From assembly GCA_021531385.1 (NCBI GenBank), contig JAFBIR010000006.1, positions 62,001 through 126,000 of the forward strand: DNA of 64,000 nucleotides. Direction: 5' to 3'. Under the pieces are notes generated by a model that was given only the letters and a program-made list of their open reading frames with translations, did not search any database and had not been told where the DNA came from. The stretch comes from Parabacteroides distasonis. GTDB lineage: Bacteria; Bacteroidota; Bacteroidia; Bacteroidales; Tannerellaceae. Positions 11,531 to 20,400 of the stretch are shown in pieces (positions within the stretch are counted from its first letter, which is position 1; every line of letters starts with the position of its first letter). A program made the translations under genes and the position numbers.

Positions 11531-12442
11531 TTATTGCACCGCCTTCTTCAACTCCTCCAACCGAGTGGACTGAGCTGGATAAATCTCTGTCAACATCGTA
11601 TAGCCCTGTTGACGCTCTTGCGTAGTCGCTTTGGAATAGATGGCAATCAACTCATCCAACTTCGCATCCGAGAACATCTGCAACAAGATGGAGGTAGGTC
11701 TTGCCTTCTTCACCTCTTGCAGGGCTGAGATTGTCTCAATGATCGTAGTTCGCCCGCGATCCGCATTGGCAGCCATCTCGTCAAGTCCTTTCAAATGATA
11801 AGTGTACCACATCTGCCGGAATGCCTCTGAGGCATTATCCTGCATGGCTGTCACCACCGCATGGCGGTTCCTATTGCTGTCAAACGCCTTCCATCCTGTC
11901 CATGACATCTCCGACTGTGCCAATGTCACAATCTGTTGCGCCTGCTGGATATAAGTATTTCCTCCTTGCAGCGCAAAGCTATCAAAATCCAGAGCCAAGA
12001 TCAAATAGACATAGAAAGCCACCGTAGCTGTCAAGTTACTGGTCAACGTATTGGAGTTATAGTCGAGCGGTTCTCCCTCAGTATATTCAAACGCCAACTC
12101 CTGATCCCGAAAATTCAATAAGGTAGTGGTATAGCTGGAGTTATAGACCGGACGGCGAGCCTGTACTTGGATCTCCGACTTAAAACTGGTCTCATCCAGC
12201 TCATTGACAATAATCGTCATGGTGCAATCAATCTTCTCATTGACCGCAAAGGTAGCATCCGTCCATCTCCGGTTGTTGACAAACTCCGTCAGTGCGGTTT
12301 GCAAGGTCGTAAAGATCTGCTTATTCGCCGCAGCGATCTTATCGCCATTCACCGTGATACGGGCATTCAGCTCCTGTGCCTCTCCCAGCCAAGGGAGCAG
12401 ACAGAACAAGCCAAGAGAGATCCATCGCTTTATTTTACACAT
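11531..12442 (-). CDS. porD: DUF4835 family protein (type IX secretion PorD-like)
   Basis: A 303-residue secreted protein: signal peptide up to GEAQ (MCKIKRWISLGLFCLLPWLGEAQ), then the DUF4835 fold starting LNARITVNGDKIAAANKQIF. The family member in Porphyromonas gingivalis, PorD, is named as a type IX secretion component, but the family also occurs in Bacteroidales without a full T9SS, so a general envelope role is possible. Conserved family segments include the NRRWTDATF region, the Asp/Asn-rich middle (YTEGEPLDYNSNTLTSNLTATVAFY) and the YTYHLKGLDEMA block. The start overlaps the end of coaBC by 13 bases, and recN follows, matching the usual Bacteroidales neighbourhood. Confidence 0.85.
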   Translation of the reverse strand: MCKIKRWISLGLFCLLPWLGEAQELNARITVNGDKIAAANKQIFTTLQTALTEFVNNRRWTDATFAVNEKIDCTMTIIVNELDETSFKSEIQVQARRPVYNSSYTTTLLNFRDQELAFEYTEGEPLDYNSNTLTSNLTATVAFYVYLILALDFDSFALQGGNTYIQQAQQIVTLAQSEMSWTGWKAFDSNRNRHAVVTAMQDNASEAFRQMWYTYHLKGLDEMAANADRGRTTIIETISALQEVKKARPTSILLQMFSDAKLDELIAIYSKATTQERQQGYTMLTEIYPAQSTRLEELKKAVQ

Positions 12443-13650
12443 GCCAATACATTTACTAACTCATCCACAATGTCAGTCGCTACCTCCTGTTTCGACTTCA
12501 AGGGAAATGCCTTGGTTTCACCGGCTTGGTTCAAGAGCGTGATCTTGTTCGTGTCACATCGAAAACCGGCTCCTGCATCCCGCAAGGAGTTGAGCACGAT
12601 AAAGTCAAGATTCTTCCGCTTCAACTTATCGGTCGCATGAGCCGTCTCATCATTGGTTTCCAATGCGAAACCGACCAGCACCTGCTCTTTCCGCTTGATC
12701 GCACCTAATGAAGCGGCAATGTCTTTGTTGGGCACCAAATGGAGCGTCATCTCACCTTCGGTCTCCCGCTTCAACTTCTGAGCGGCCACCTGATCCGGTC
12801 GATAATCCGCCACTGCCGCACACAAAATAGCCGCATCCGAAGCAGAGAAAGCCGCCATAGCCGCCTGATACATCTCTTCCGCCGATTCCACATTCACCCG
12901 TTTGATGAAAGGATGATGCGTATCCAGCGATACAGGACCAGCCACCAATGTCACCTCCGCGCCTCGTTCAGCGCAAGCCTCCGCCAATGCAAAACCCATC
13001 TTCCCGGAGGAATAATTACCTATAAAACGGACTGGATCAATCTTTTCATACGTCGGCCCTGCGGTTATTAAGATTTTTTTGTGTTGCAATTCCTGCTTAG
13101 AAGCGAAATAATCCTCCAACACTGCGATAATCCGATCGGGCTCCTCCATACGCCCCTTGCCCACTAAATGGCTGGCCAACTCTCCGCTGGCCGGCTCGAT
13201 AATCCGATTGCCATATGAACGAAGTCTATCCAAATTGGCCTGTGTGGAGGGATGCGCAAACATATCCAAGTCCATCGCCGGAGCAATAAACACCGGAGCC
13301 TTGCAAGAGAGATAAGTCGTGATCAGCATATTATCCGCAATGCCATTGGCCATCTTGCCAATACTGGAGGCCGTAGCTGGGGCGATCAACATCGCATCTG
13401 CCCACAAGCCCAAATCCACATGGCTATTCCACGTACCGTCTCGATTGGAGAAAAACTCACTGATTACGGGATGACTGCTCAAGGTAGAAAGAGTCAAAGG
13501 GGTGATAAATTCCTTGCCCGAGGGTGTGATAACCACTTGCACCTCAGCTCCCTTCTTCACCAATCCTCGGATGATATAAGCCGCCTTATAAGCCGCTATA
13601 CTTCCCGTAATACCCAAGATAATATGCTTATTTCTCAACATACAGAGCAC
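12430..13650 (-). CDS. coaBC: Bifunctional phosphopantothenoylcysteine decarboxylase/synthase CoaBC
   Basis: A 406-residue fusion carrying out two consecutive steps of coenzyme A synthesis: ligation of cysteine to 4'-phosphopantothenate (CoaB) and its decarboxylation to phosphopantetheine (CoaC). Residues 1-185 are the FMN-dependent CoaC flavoprotein: GSIAAYKAAY, the active His in NSHVDLGLWADAMLIAPATA, and PAMDLDMF. Residues 190-400 are CoaB, with LITAGPTYEKIDPVRFIGNYSSGKMG and the DYRP and LVGFALET motifs. It abuts the exonuclease gene with no spacer (13650/13651) and overlaps porD, so translation is probably coupled. Confidence 0.96.
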   Translation of the reverse strand: MLCMLRNKHIILGITGSIAAYKAAYIIRGLVKKGAEVQVVITPSGKEFITPLTLSTLSSHPVISEFFSNRDGTWNSHVDLGLWADAMLIAPATASSIGKMANGIADNMLITTYLSCKAPVFIAPAMDLDMFAHPSTQANLDRLRSYGNRIIEPASGELASHLVGKGRMEEPDRIIAVLEDYFASKQELQHKKILITAGPTYEKIDPVRFIGNYSSGKMGFALAEACAERGAEVTLVAGPVSLDTHHPFIKRVNVESAEEMYQAAMAAFSASDAAILCAAVADYRPDQVAAQKLKRETEGEMTLHLVPNKDIAASLGAIKRKEQVLVGFALETNDETAHATDKLKRKNLDFIVLNSLRDAGAGFRCDTNKITLLNQAGETKAFPLKSKQEVATDIVDELVNVLACVK

Positions 13651-14421
13651 TTATTTCTTATTAAATCCACGCAGACGGATCTCCGTCAGCATCTTCTTCG
13701 TGTTCAGAGGGAAGTCTCCATTCATGATCCATGCATAATAGCTGGGATCCGATTTCAGCACCTCCTCTACCAAACGGCCTTTGTATTTACCGAAGTTAAT
13801 CACCTCTTGTCCCTTCTCGTTATACACCATGCGACCCGCAAAATCCACGTTATTGGTAAAAGAGGAATACTTCGATAAGAAATTGACATCGTTCTCCAAC
13901 TCTGGATAACGATCCAACTGCGCCTTTAGCACCTCGTAAGTAGCCATTGTATCAGCCTCCGCAGAGTGTGCGTTCGTCAAGTCCTTGTTGCAATAGAATT
14001 TATAGGCTGCCGTCAGGTTACGTTGCTCCATCTTGTGGAAAATGGTCTGCACATCAATAAATTTACGACGATTCAGATCCACATCCACCCCCGCACGCAA
14101 GAACTCCTCCGCCAACATCGGAATATCAAAGCGATTGGAGTTAAAACCAGCCAAATCACATCCCTCAATCTGAGCGGCCAACGACTTAGCGATCTCCTTG
14201 AACTTCGGACAATCCTTCACGTCCTCATCCGTAATGCCATGGATAGCCGTGGATTCAGGAGGAATAGGCATACCCGGATTTATCCGGCGAGTCTTCACGA
14301 TCTCCTCCCCATTGGGCATCACCTTCACCATGGAGATCTCCACGATACGATCCTTGGCAATATCTATACCCGTAGTTTCTAAATCAAAGAAAACCAACGG
14401 GTTTTTTAAATTCAATTGCAT
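13651..14421 (-). CDS. DnaQ-like 3'-5' exonuclease with ExoX-type C-terminal domain
   Basis: A 256-residue DEDDh exonuclease. Exo I is FFDLETTGIDIAKDRIVEIS (Asp and Glu bind the catalytic metal), Exo II lies in LAGFNSNRFDIPMLAEE, and Exo III is AHSAEADTMATYEV, with the His and Asp of the DEDDh type. Residues 190-256 (VINFGKYKGRLVEEVLKSDPSYYAWIMNGDFP) match the C-terminal module found in ExoX-like exonucleases. It lies 11 bases after dnaN, so it could serve as a proofreading exonuclease with the sliding clamp, as DnaQ does; a repair or RNA-processing role is equally possible from sequence alone. Confidence 0.9.
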   Translation of the reverse strand: MQLNLKNPLVFFDLETTGIDIAKDRIVEISMVKVMPNGEEIVKTRRINPGMPIPPESTAIHGITDEDVKDCPKFKEIAKSLAAQIEGCDLAGFNSNRFDIPMLAEEFLRAGVDVDLNRRKFIDVQTIFHKMEQRNLTAAYKFYCNKDLTNAHSAEADTMATYEVLKAQLDRYPELENDVNFLSKYSSFTNNVDFAGRMVYNEKGQEVINFGKYKGRLVEEVLKSDPSYYAWIMNGDFPLNTKKMLTEIRLRGFNKK

Positions 14422-14432
14422 GTATTCTTCAA

Positions 14433-15557
14433 TTAATCATTCAACATCATGGGCATCAACAGCATTAAGAAGTCTTCGTTTTCCTCGTTCTCAGACGGGA
14501 AAATCAAGCCTGCACGCGAAGGATCCGCCAATTGCAAGATCACGTCTGTAGAACTGAGATTACCCAATATATCAATCAAATAGGTAGCCTTGAAACCAAT
14601 GCTCAACTCATCGCCCTCGTATGCACAAGAAATACGTTCCTCCGCAGAAGTAGAGAAATCAATATCCTGTGCGGATACGGTCAACAGATTATCCTTCAGA
14701 TGCAACTTAATCAAGCTACTGGATTGGTTCGAAAAGACAGAGACACGCTTCAAAGCGTTCAATAAAGACAAACGATCGATAGTCACCTGGAAAGGATTCT
14801 CTTTCGGGATCACACTGTTATAATTCGGATAACGTCCCTCGATCAAACGGCAAACCATCTCAAAATTTACGCAATGCACATAGGCATTGTTATCATCGAA
14901 CTGCAAACGTACCACGCCATCCTCTTTCGCCAAGAGATTCTTCAGCAGTGTAGCCGGTTTCTTCGGCAAAATGAAAGAGGCACGCTCCTCAGACTTCACA
15001 GAGAGATTACGCAAACGCACCAGTTTATGGCCATCCGAAGCGACAAAGGTCAAATCATCTGTATGGAAATCGAAATAGATACCATTCATTACCGGGCGTA
15101 ACTCGTCATCCGCCGTGGCGAACAACGAACGACTGATGCCATTCAAGAGCTGTTGAGCGTCTATCACCACCTCCACCGCCTGCTCACTGAGCGGCTTTTG
15201 TTGCGGATAAGTATCCCCCTTCTGACCGATAAAATTATACTTTCCATTCTGGAAATGGATGAACACCTCTAAATTGGCGTCATTCACATCAAATGTAAGC
15301 GGCTGCTCTGGCAATTCCTTCAAAGGCTCCAATAGCATCTTCGCCGAGACGCAGAAGAGCCCTGAACCCTGGGCATTCATCACCTCGACAGAGGTCACTA
15401 AACGGGTCTCCACATCAGAAGCCGTCACCGTCAATACGTTTCCTTCCAATTGAAAGAGGAAATTATCCAAGATCGGCAATGTATTTTTAGAGGCAATCAC
15501 CTTGCCAACCGCTTGCAATCGCGACAAGAGCGCAGTGCTGGACACATCGAATCTCAT
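14433..15557 (-). CDS. dnaN: DNA polymerase III beta subunit (sliding clamp)
   Basis: A 374-residue clamp protein, normal for the family, with three repeated domains (about 1-120, 130-245, 250-374). It starts MRFDVSSTALLSRLQAVGKVIASKNTLPIL, the typical clamp N-terminus, and ends with the family C-terminal pattern (ENEDFLMLLMPMMLND; most clamps end in M-P-M/V-R/x-L). It holds DNA polymerase III and many repair proteins on DNA. It is the first gene of the minus-strand run dnaN - exonuclease - coaBC - porD - recN; no dnaA lies next to it in this window, as is usual for Bacteroidetes. Confidence 0.97.
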   Translation of the reverse strand: MRFDVSSTALLSRLQAVGKVIASKNTLPILDNFLFQLEGNVLTVTASDVETRLVTSVEVMNAQGSGLFCVSAKMLLEPLKELPEQPLTFDVNDANLEVFIHFQNGKYNFIGQKGDTYPQQKPLSEQAVEVVIDAQQLLNGISRSLFATADDELRPVMNGIYFDFHTDDLTFVASDGHKLVRLRNLSVKSEERASFILPKKPATLLKNLLAKEDGVVRLQFDDNNAYVHCVNFEMVCRLIEGRYPNYNSVIPKENPFQVTIDRLSLLNALKRVSVFSNQSSSLIKLHLKDNLLTVSAQDIDFSTSAEERISCAYEGDELSIGFKATYLIDILGNLSSTDVILQLADPSRAGLIFPSENEENEDFLMLLMPMMLND

Positions 15558-15597
15558 AATATAATGGTCTTTATTGTTTTATTATTTTTCTATCCAA

Positions 15598-15605
15598 CAA
15601 AAGTA
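15598..15605 (-). promoter_or_regulatory. Probable -7 box of the dnaN promoter
   Basis: On the minus strand TACTTTTG fits TAnnTTTG and lies 41 bases before the dnaN ATG. No clear -33 TTTG at the standard distance. Confidence 0.5.
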
Positions 15606-15647
15606 CGCATTTTTCCACACACCACCTATTTCTACGGTAAAAAAAGC

Positions 15648-15779
15648 CTATTCCGTTTGTCTAAAGATTTGTCCAACGAACGAATAAAACATGTCTCTAT
15701 TGAAAGTTGGATGAGCTTCAGAAATCTCATTGTCAAGTTCAATTTCAAGATAGGCAAATGTCATAATTTGATGTATCAT
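15648..15779 (-). other. Short open frame of 43 codons, coding status doubtful
   Basis: Starts with ATG (MIHQIMTFAYLEIELDNEISEAHPTF...) 6 bases after the stop of the membrane-protein remnant and ends in TAG before dnaN's promoter. Amino-acid composition looks protein-like, but I recognise no family. It may be part of the decayed gene debris in this 650-base gap. Confidence 0.2.
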
Positions 15780-15785
15780 TAATGT

Positions 15786-15956
15786 TTAATATAACGAGCT
15801 AAACTCGCCAGCACTCGCCATTACGTACGGTATGGTCGAGATCACGCTGCTACCCAGTTGACTCCTGACGCTTACAGCTACTCCAAGCGTCATGACATAG
15901 ATCGAAATGAGAAGCAGAAAGTGTTGCCAGATGAATGAAATTATCTTATCTTTCAT
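15786..15956 (-). pseudogene. N-terminal fragment of a YczE/DUF6198-like membrane protein
   Basis: A 56-codon frame from ATG at 15956. After 16 residues shared with the lactamase-esterase gene it continues ISIYVMTLGVAVSVRSQLGS, then SVISTIPYVMA, which is the first helix and the LG-S-P-x-SS-x-P-Y-type motif of YczE/DUF6198 integral membrane proteins (normally about 200 residues). It ends abruptly in EFSSLY and a stop, so about three quarters of the gene is missing. Assignment rests on a short motif I recognise. Confidence 0.55.
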
Positions 15957-15960
15957 TTTT
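15908..15960. repeat. 53-bp direct repeat, copy 1 (5' end of membrane-protein remnant)
   Basis: Identical at 52 of 53 positions to 22708-22760, same orientation. It spans 4 bases before the ATG and the first 16 codons (MKDKIISFIWQHFLLL). Flanking sequences are unrelated. Confidence 0.9.
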
Positions 15961-16077
15961 CTAAACCTTCTTTATGAACTTAGCCGGTACACCACCAACA
16001 ACAGTTCTTGGTTCTACATTCTTCACAACTACTCCAAGCGGATATAGTTCGCAATCAATCTTGAAAATTTTCTTCAT
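15961..16077 (-). pseudogene. C-terminal fragment of a hexapeptide-repeat acyltransferase
   Basis: A 38-codon frame whose end reads GVVVKNVEPRTVVGGVPAKF then IKKV, the highly conserved C-terminal coil of left-handed beta-helix acetyltransferases (VAT/maltose acetyltransferase type: V-x-P-x-x-V-x-x-G-x-PAK-x-I-K). The hexapeptide repeats and the catalytic His are absent, so this is a remnant of a larger gene. The stop (15961-15963) abuts the 53-bp repeat, placing a deletion or recombination junction here. Confidence 0.65.
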
Positions 16078-16202
16078 TGTATTTTTTATGCCTTAAAATT
16101 TGAAATGTATAGGTTTTGCAACCCCGTCTCTCTTCTCCAGTCCCTTGACAGGCCGAAGTTGGTCATCCTCCCGTCGATGTTTTTAAGATAGAACACCTTT
16201 GC

Positions 16203-19200
16203 TCATCCAAAGATTTCGTGCAGTTCCTTATTTGAAAGTTTGCCAATCCAACTCTCGCCTGTAGATACTGTGAGGTCAGCAAGATGTTTCTTTTCTTGTA
16301 TCATAGCGTCAATGCGTTCCTCGAAAGTGTTTTGCATGATGAAGCGATGCACCTGTACGTTCTTGTGCTGACCGATACGATATGCGCGGTCGGTTGCCTG
16401 GGCCTCTACTGCAGGATTCCACCAGAGGTCGTAATGTATGACGTGAGTTGCTGCCGTGAGGTTGAGACCTGTACCGGCTGCCTTCAATGAAAGTATGAAG
16501 ATGCGGTCATTGCGGTTGTTCTGGAAACGGTCAACCATTTCCTGGCGCTGTTTCAATGAGCATCCACCATGATAGAACATCGGTTCTTCATCAAGAGTGG
16601 TACGGATGAAGTGCCGGAGCAAATCGCCCATCTCGCGGAACTGCGTGAAGATAAGTACCTTCTCGTCAGCATCAATGATACTACGAAGCATATCGAGCAA
16701 CATTTCCGTCTTTCCCGATAAGGTTGTATCCATGCGGTTGTCCTTGAGATACTGCGTCGGATGATTGCAAATCTGCTTCAAGGCAAGCATCATCTGCAGG
16801 ATAAGTCCCTGACGCTTGAAAAGAGTCTGGCTGTCTTCTCCCTCCATGCTCTCTATGACAGCCATACATTTGTTGACGGTCTCTTGGTATAGCGCAGCCT
16901 GCTCAGGAGTAAGCGATGCCAACTCGTTACGTTCTATCTTGTCAGGCAGGTCGCTGATGATACTATTGTCCGTCTTCAGCCGTCGCATCAGGAACGGAGC
17001 TGTCACCTTGCGAAAACGCTCTGCCACATGACTGTCTCCATACTTCTGTATAGGTTTCGCATATGATTCAGAGAAGTCCTTTGCCGAACCAAGATAGCCC
17101 TTGTTTGTAAAGTCAATGATACTCCAGAATTCCGACAAGCGATTCTCCACCGGTGTACCACTCATGGCGATGTGACAATTGGCAGGGATACTGTGTATAG
17201 CCTTGCTCTGTGCAGTATCGCTGTTCTTGATGTTCTGGGCTTCGTCTATGACGAGTACTTGCCATTTCTGTTTCTTCAATATGTCGGCGTCAGAGCGCAC
17301 CACGCCGTATGTCGAAAGGATGATGTCAGCATTCTTGCAGACCTCGTCCTTCAGGTCACGCGCCGTACCGTGATATACTCCAGTGGTCAGTTGGGGAGCG
17401 AAGCGCTTCACCTCCGCCTGCCAGTTGTGCAGCAAACCTGTTGGCACCACCACAAGCGCTTTCTTCTTGTCCATTGCGCCCTCTTCCTTCATTTTTGCCA
17501 GAAGGGTAATGACCTGCAGGGTCTTGCCAAGACCCATATCATCAGCTATGATGCTGCCGAAGCCAATCTTCATATTGCGATACATCCATGAGAAGCCTCG
17601 TTCCTGATAGGGTCGCAACTGTGCATTGATACTTTCTGGCAGAGGAATGACGCTCTGTGATGTAAATTGTCTTATGAGTTCGCGCACCTCATCGGTCAGT
17701 TCTACTGGTGCTCCCTTATACTCACCACAAAGAGCCGCTTGCAACAGTTCGCCAGGCTTTATCTTCGGTGGAGCATTCAGCACTTTCTGCAGTTTCGACA
17801 TTCCCGCCTCGTCAATATAGACGTATTGTTCCTTGAACCGGAGCAATCCACTTGCATGACCGAGCAATCTGTCAAATTCTTCGGGTGACAGGAACACATT
17901 GCCCACAGCCACCTGCCAGTTGAAGTCAAGCAGGTCGCTCATTGACAGGAATCCATTTGAATCCTTTCCTTTCGATTTCAGTTTTACCGATATTTGTGGA
18001 CGAATAAGTGTCTGCAATGCCTTTGGCATGATGACGTTCACACCGAGCAGTCGCATGGCTGGAATCACTTGCAGCAGGAATGCGGGGAAAGTTTGCATCG
18101 TGAACTCAATGCTTCTCTTGCCCTTGTCGTTGATGTAAGCGTCAAGTCCGTCAACTATGTCGCATAGGATGGCAAGCTGACGCAGTATCTCCATCCGGCT
18201 TGATGTGTATGCCTTTTTTGTCATCACATCCTCCAGCGGATGGTCATCCGCCTTTACATCCACGGCAAAGCCCTTTTCCGTCTCGTCAATAAAGAACGTC
18301 ACCTGATGCTTGTTCTGCATAAAGTAACGGTCAAGCCATGAGCGTATGCCGCCAGGGGTATTCGTTTCTCCGATACCATTGAAACGCGAACACTCTGCTT
18401 TGAAGAACAAATCATAGAACAGTTCGTATTTGCTCTCATGCGATAGCATAGGAACAAGTGACGTTATCATCTTGCTGACAAGTTCTTTGCTCTGTCCCAA
18501 TCTGCCAATAATGCTTCGGGTGGCTTCGTCAATCATGGCTGGTTGCCATATAATGTGGTATTCTTTCTCTTCCTTAGCTTTGGCACGTCCACGTCCCTTG
18601 CTTATCACAAGGTCATAGTAAATCTGTGGAACGATACAACCATGCGCTATCAGATGAAGCGCACAGATGAGCACACTGCGAAGGGCTACAATAGAATCAT
18701 CATAGTCACGCAGGAAGTCAATGTTGATGTCGAGTAGTTGCTGAAGCAGAGGAAGGCGAATATCGTCAACAGAAACAACGTCACGTTTGTTCAAAGTCTT
18801 GCCGCTGGTACCTTCAAACAGTTTCTGCTTATCCTGCAACACCTTTGTTGCCACCTTACTTATGTATAACAGTTCCTTCTGGTAGGTCTGTTGGAAATCG
18901 CCATTATGACAAAACGCAGGTGACGATGGCAGAAGGTTGGACAACGGCAGTGTAAGATCAGAGAGCAATGTGTAGTCGGGCATCTGTTCGGGCACTTCCC
19001 TCAGTTGCATCTGTTCCATCGTGGCATACACCGCACTCGTATTCTCCACCTCCATCATCTCTGTGGAGTCGGCAGCTGTTATGCCACGCTTCTCCAGCTC
19101 CGCCATCAGATCAACGCCATGCAGCGAGAATACGAGGAATGGGTTATTGTCAATCTCCATGCTCGTTTTGTAGATGACGGCAGCCAGATGCTTGCAAGGC

Positions 19201-19592
19201 ACAGCCCAGTCAGGACATGAGCAGTTCATCTTCAAGTCCTTCCATTGCTTAGGGAACAATGGCATACCAGCCTCTTCAGCCATCTTTGCCAATGATTCGT
19301 CCAACTGACGGTTGAAGAGTTTGCTCAGCACGACAGGTTGTTCCAGTATCAGTTTGATGAGTTTGTCAATATCCTTCGACGAGAACCCAGGCAGTTTGAT
19401 GGTCTCGCTATAGGGCGTGCGACGGCTTCCCTTCACTTTCGCGCTAATGATGTTGCCCGAAAAGTTTATCTCCTGCACCATACCGTTACGAGCGTATGAA
19501 GCGCCACGAGGTAGTCGGTTACTGTAATCAATATTCTTTAGTGCACCGAGCCATTGCTCGCCCCACCATGTCTTTCCGTATTTTGTTGCCAT
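16203..19592 (-). CDS. SNF2-family DEAD/DEAH helicase with SWIM zinc finger
   Basis: A 1129-residue SWI2/SNF2 ATPase. Residues 1-110 start KYGKTWWGEQWLGAL, typical of SWIM-containing proteins; the SWIM zinc finger CSCPDWAVPCKHLA is near 125-138. The long middle (200-650) is of the Snf2 N-terminal accessory kind. The ATPase core has motif I DDMGLGKT (about 685-692), motif II DEAQ, SGTPVENRL (III), and C-terminal motifs V/VI (KAAGTGLNLTAATHVIHYDLWWNPA, QATDRAYRIGQ). Such proteins translocate on double-stranded DNA and remodel protein-DNA complexes; the partner is unknown. It is the last gene of the accessory operon, 52 bases after the metallo-hydrolase gene, and has a more AT-rich character than the neighbouring core genes. 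Confidence 0.93.
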   Translation of the reverse strand: MATKYGKTWWGEQWLGALKNIDYSNRLPRGASYARNGMVQEINFSGNIISAKVKGSRRTPYSETIKLPGFSSKDIDKLIKLILEQPVVLSKLFNRQLDESLAKMAEEAGMPLFPKQWKDLKMNCSCPDWAVPCKHLAAVIYKTSMEIDNNPFLVFSLHGVDLMAELEKRGITAADSTEMMEVENTSAVYATMEQMQLREVPEQMPDYTLLSDLTLPLSNLLPSSPAFCHNGDFQQTYQKELLYISKVATKVLQDKQKLFEGTSGKTLNKRDVVSVDDIRLPLLQQLLDINIDFLRDYDDSIVALRSVLICALHLIAHGCIVPQIYYDLVISKGRGRAKAKEEKEYHIIWQPAMIDEATRSIIGRLGQSKELVSKMITSLVPMLSHESKYELFYDLFFKAECSRFNGIGETNTPGGIRSWLDRYFMQNKHQVTFFIDETEKGFAVDVKADDHPLEDVMTKKAYTSSRMEILRQLAILCDIVDGLDAYINDKGKRSIEFTMQTFPAFLLQVIPAMRLLGVNVIMPKALQTLIRPQISVKLKSKGKDSNGFLSMSDLLDFNWQVAVGNVFLSPEEFDRLLGHASGLLRFKEQYVYIDEAGMSKLQKVLNAPPKIKPGELLQAALCGEYKGAPVELTDEVRELIRQFTSQSVIPLPESINAQLRPYQERGFSWMYRNMKIGFGSIIADDMGLGKTLQVITLLAKMKEEGAMDKKKALVVVPTGLLHNWQAEVKRFAPQLTTGVYHGTARDLKDEVCKNADIILSTYGVVRSDADILKKQKWQVLVIDEAQNIKNSDTAQSKAIHSIPANCHIAMSGTPVENRLSEFWSIIDFTNKGYLGSAKDFSESYAKPIQKYGDSHVAERFRKVTAPFLMRRLKTDNSIISDLPDKIERNELASLTPEQAALYQETVNKCMAVIESMEGEDSQTLFKRQGLILQMMLALKQICNHPTQYLKDNRMDTTLSGKTEMLLDMLRSIIDADEKVLIFTQFREMGDLLRHFIRTTLDEEPMFYHGGCSLKQRQEMVDRFQNNRNDRIFILSLKAAGTGLNLTAATHVIHYDLWWNPAVEAQATDRAYRIGQHKNVQVHRFIMQNTFEERIDAMIQEKKHLADLTVSTGESWIGKLSNKELHEIFG

Positions 19593-19644
19593 GTTTCAAG
19601 TTCTTTTCAATTTCAGCAAATTACCGGCAAATAATGTGTTAATA

Positions 19645-20400
19645 TTATATTGTAATGCTATCTCCTTCGTGCCCGATGCACCAAAAGGGGACATCCTTTT
19701 CTTTGCAGAAAGGCTCCATGCGCCACGCACTCTCAAACCCACTCATGACAAAGTGCATTGGGACAAACATTCCAACCTTGAAGCGGTCGATAAACTGACG
19801 CCCTCCCAGCGTATAGCCGTTGCCGATGCGTCCGTCCACAGGGAACATCACAAGGTCAAACGAGTCGGTTATCTTTCGGATGTCTTTCAGTTCACCAAGG
19901 AACCGCTTCTCCTCTGCCACAGGATTGATGTATTGGCCGAACTCTTCACTGAAGACCTCTCCTTTAGGTGTGCCGTCAACAAGAAAGCGTGCGTACCAGT
20001 TGCACAGGTCGCCTGCATGAAAGATGGTTTTACCTTCTGTTTCAACAATCCAGCTCACGCCACTGTCATTGCTGCCTGTGGCTGTCACTTTCAAGTTCTC
20101 ATCTTCCCATACCGCTCCTTTGGCCATCCATACATCGGCATCCTCTTTCTGCGCTCTTCTGTGTTTGAGTATATCCTTTGACAGGATGTATGTGATATTG
20201 GGGATGCTGTTCTTCCATGTGAGGATTGCCTTGGTGAAGTGGTCCTCATGGAAGTGGCTTGAAAACACGTACACATGTTTACATGTATTCATGTACCCAC
20301 TCATGACATCGGCAGGATCCATCCAGTAATCAAAGACCAGGATGCACCGAGCCGTTTCAAGCAGGAAGCCACTATGGAAGATGTATCTGAGTGTCATCAT
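19645..20400 (-). CDS. Metallo-beta-lactamase-fold hydrolase
   Basis: A 251-residue MBL-fold protein without a signal peptide. The metal ligands are in SSHFHEDHF (HxHxDH: His49, His51, Asp53, His54), with the later HAGDLCNW (Asp of motif 4) and PMHF near residue 215 (His of motif 5), so a two-metal site is intact. The start FHSGFLLET and FDYWMDP suggest the UlaG/YqjP-like branch rather than true beta-lactamases or RNase Z. Substrate unknown. Its start overlaps the end of the upstream alpha/beta hydrolase by 29 bases, indicating translational coupling. Confidence 0.85.
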   Translation of the reverse strand: MMTLRYIFHSGFLLETARCILVFDYWMDPADVMSGYMNTCKHVYVFSSHFHEDHFTKAILTWKNSIPNITYILSKDILKHRRAQKEDADVWMAKGAVWEDENLKVTATGSNDSGVSWIVETEGKTIFHAGDLCNWYARFLVDGTPKGEVFSEEFGQYINPVAEEKRFLGELKDIRKITDSFDLVMFPVDGRIGNGYTLGGRQFIDRFKVGMFVPMHFVMSGFESAWRMEPFCKEKDVPFWCIGHEGDSITI

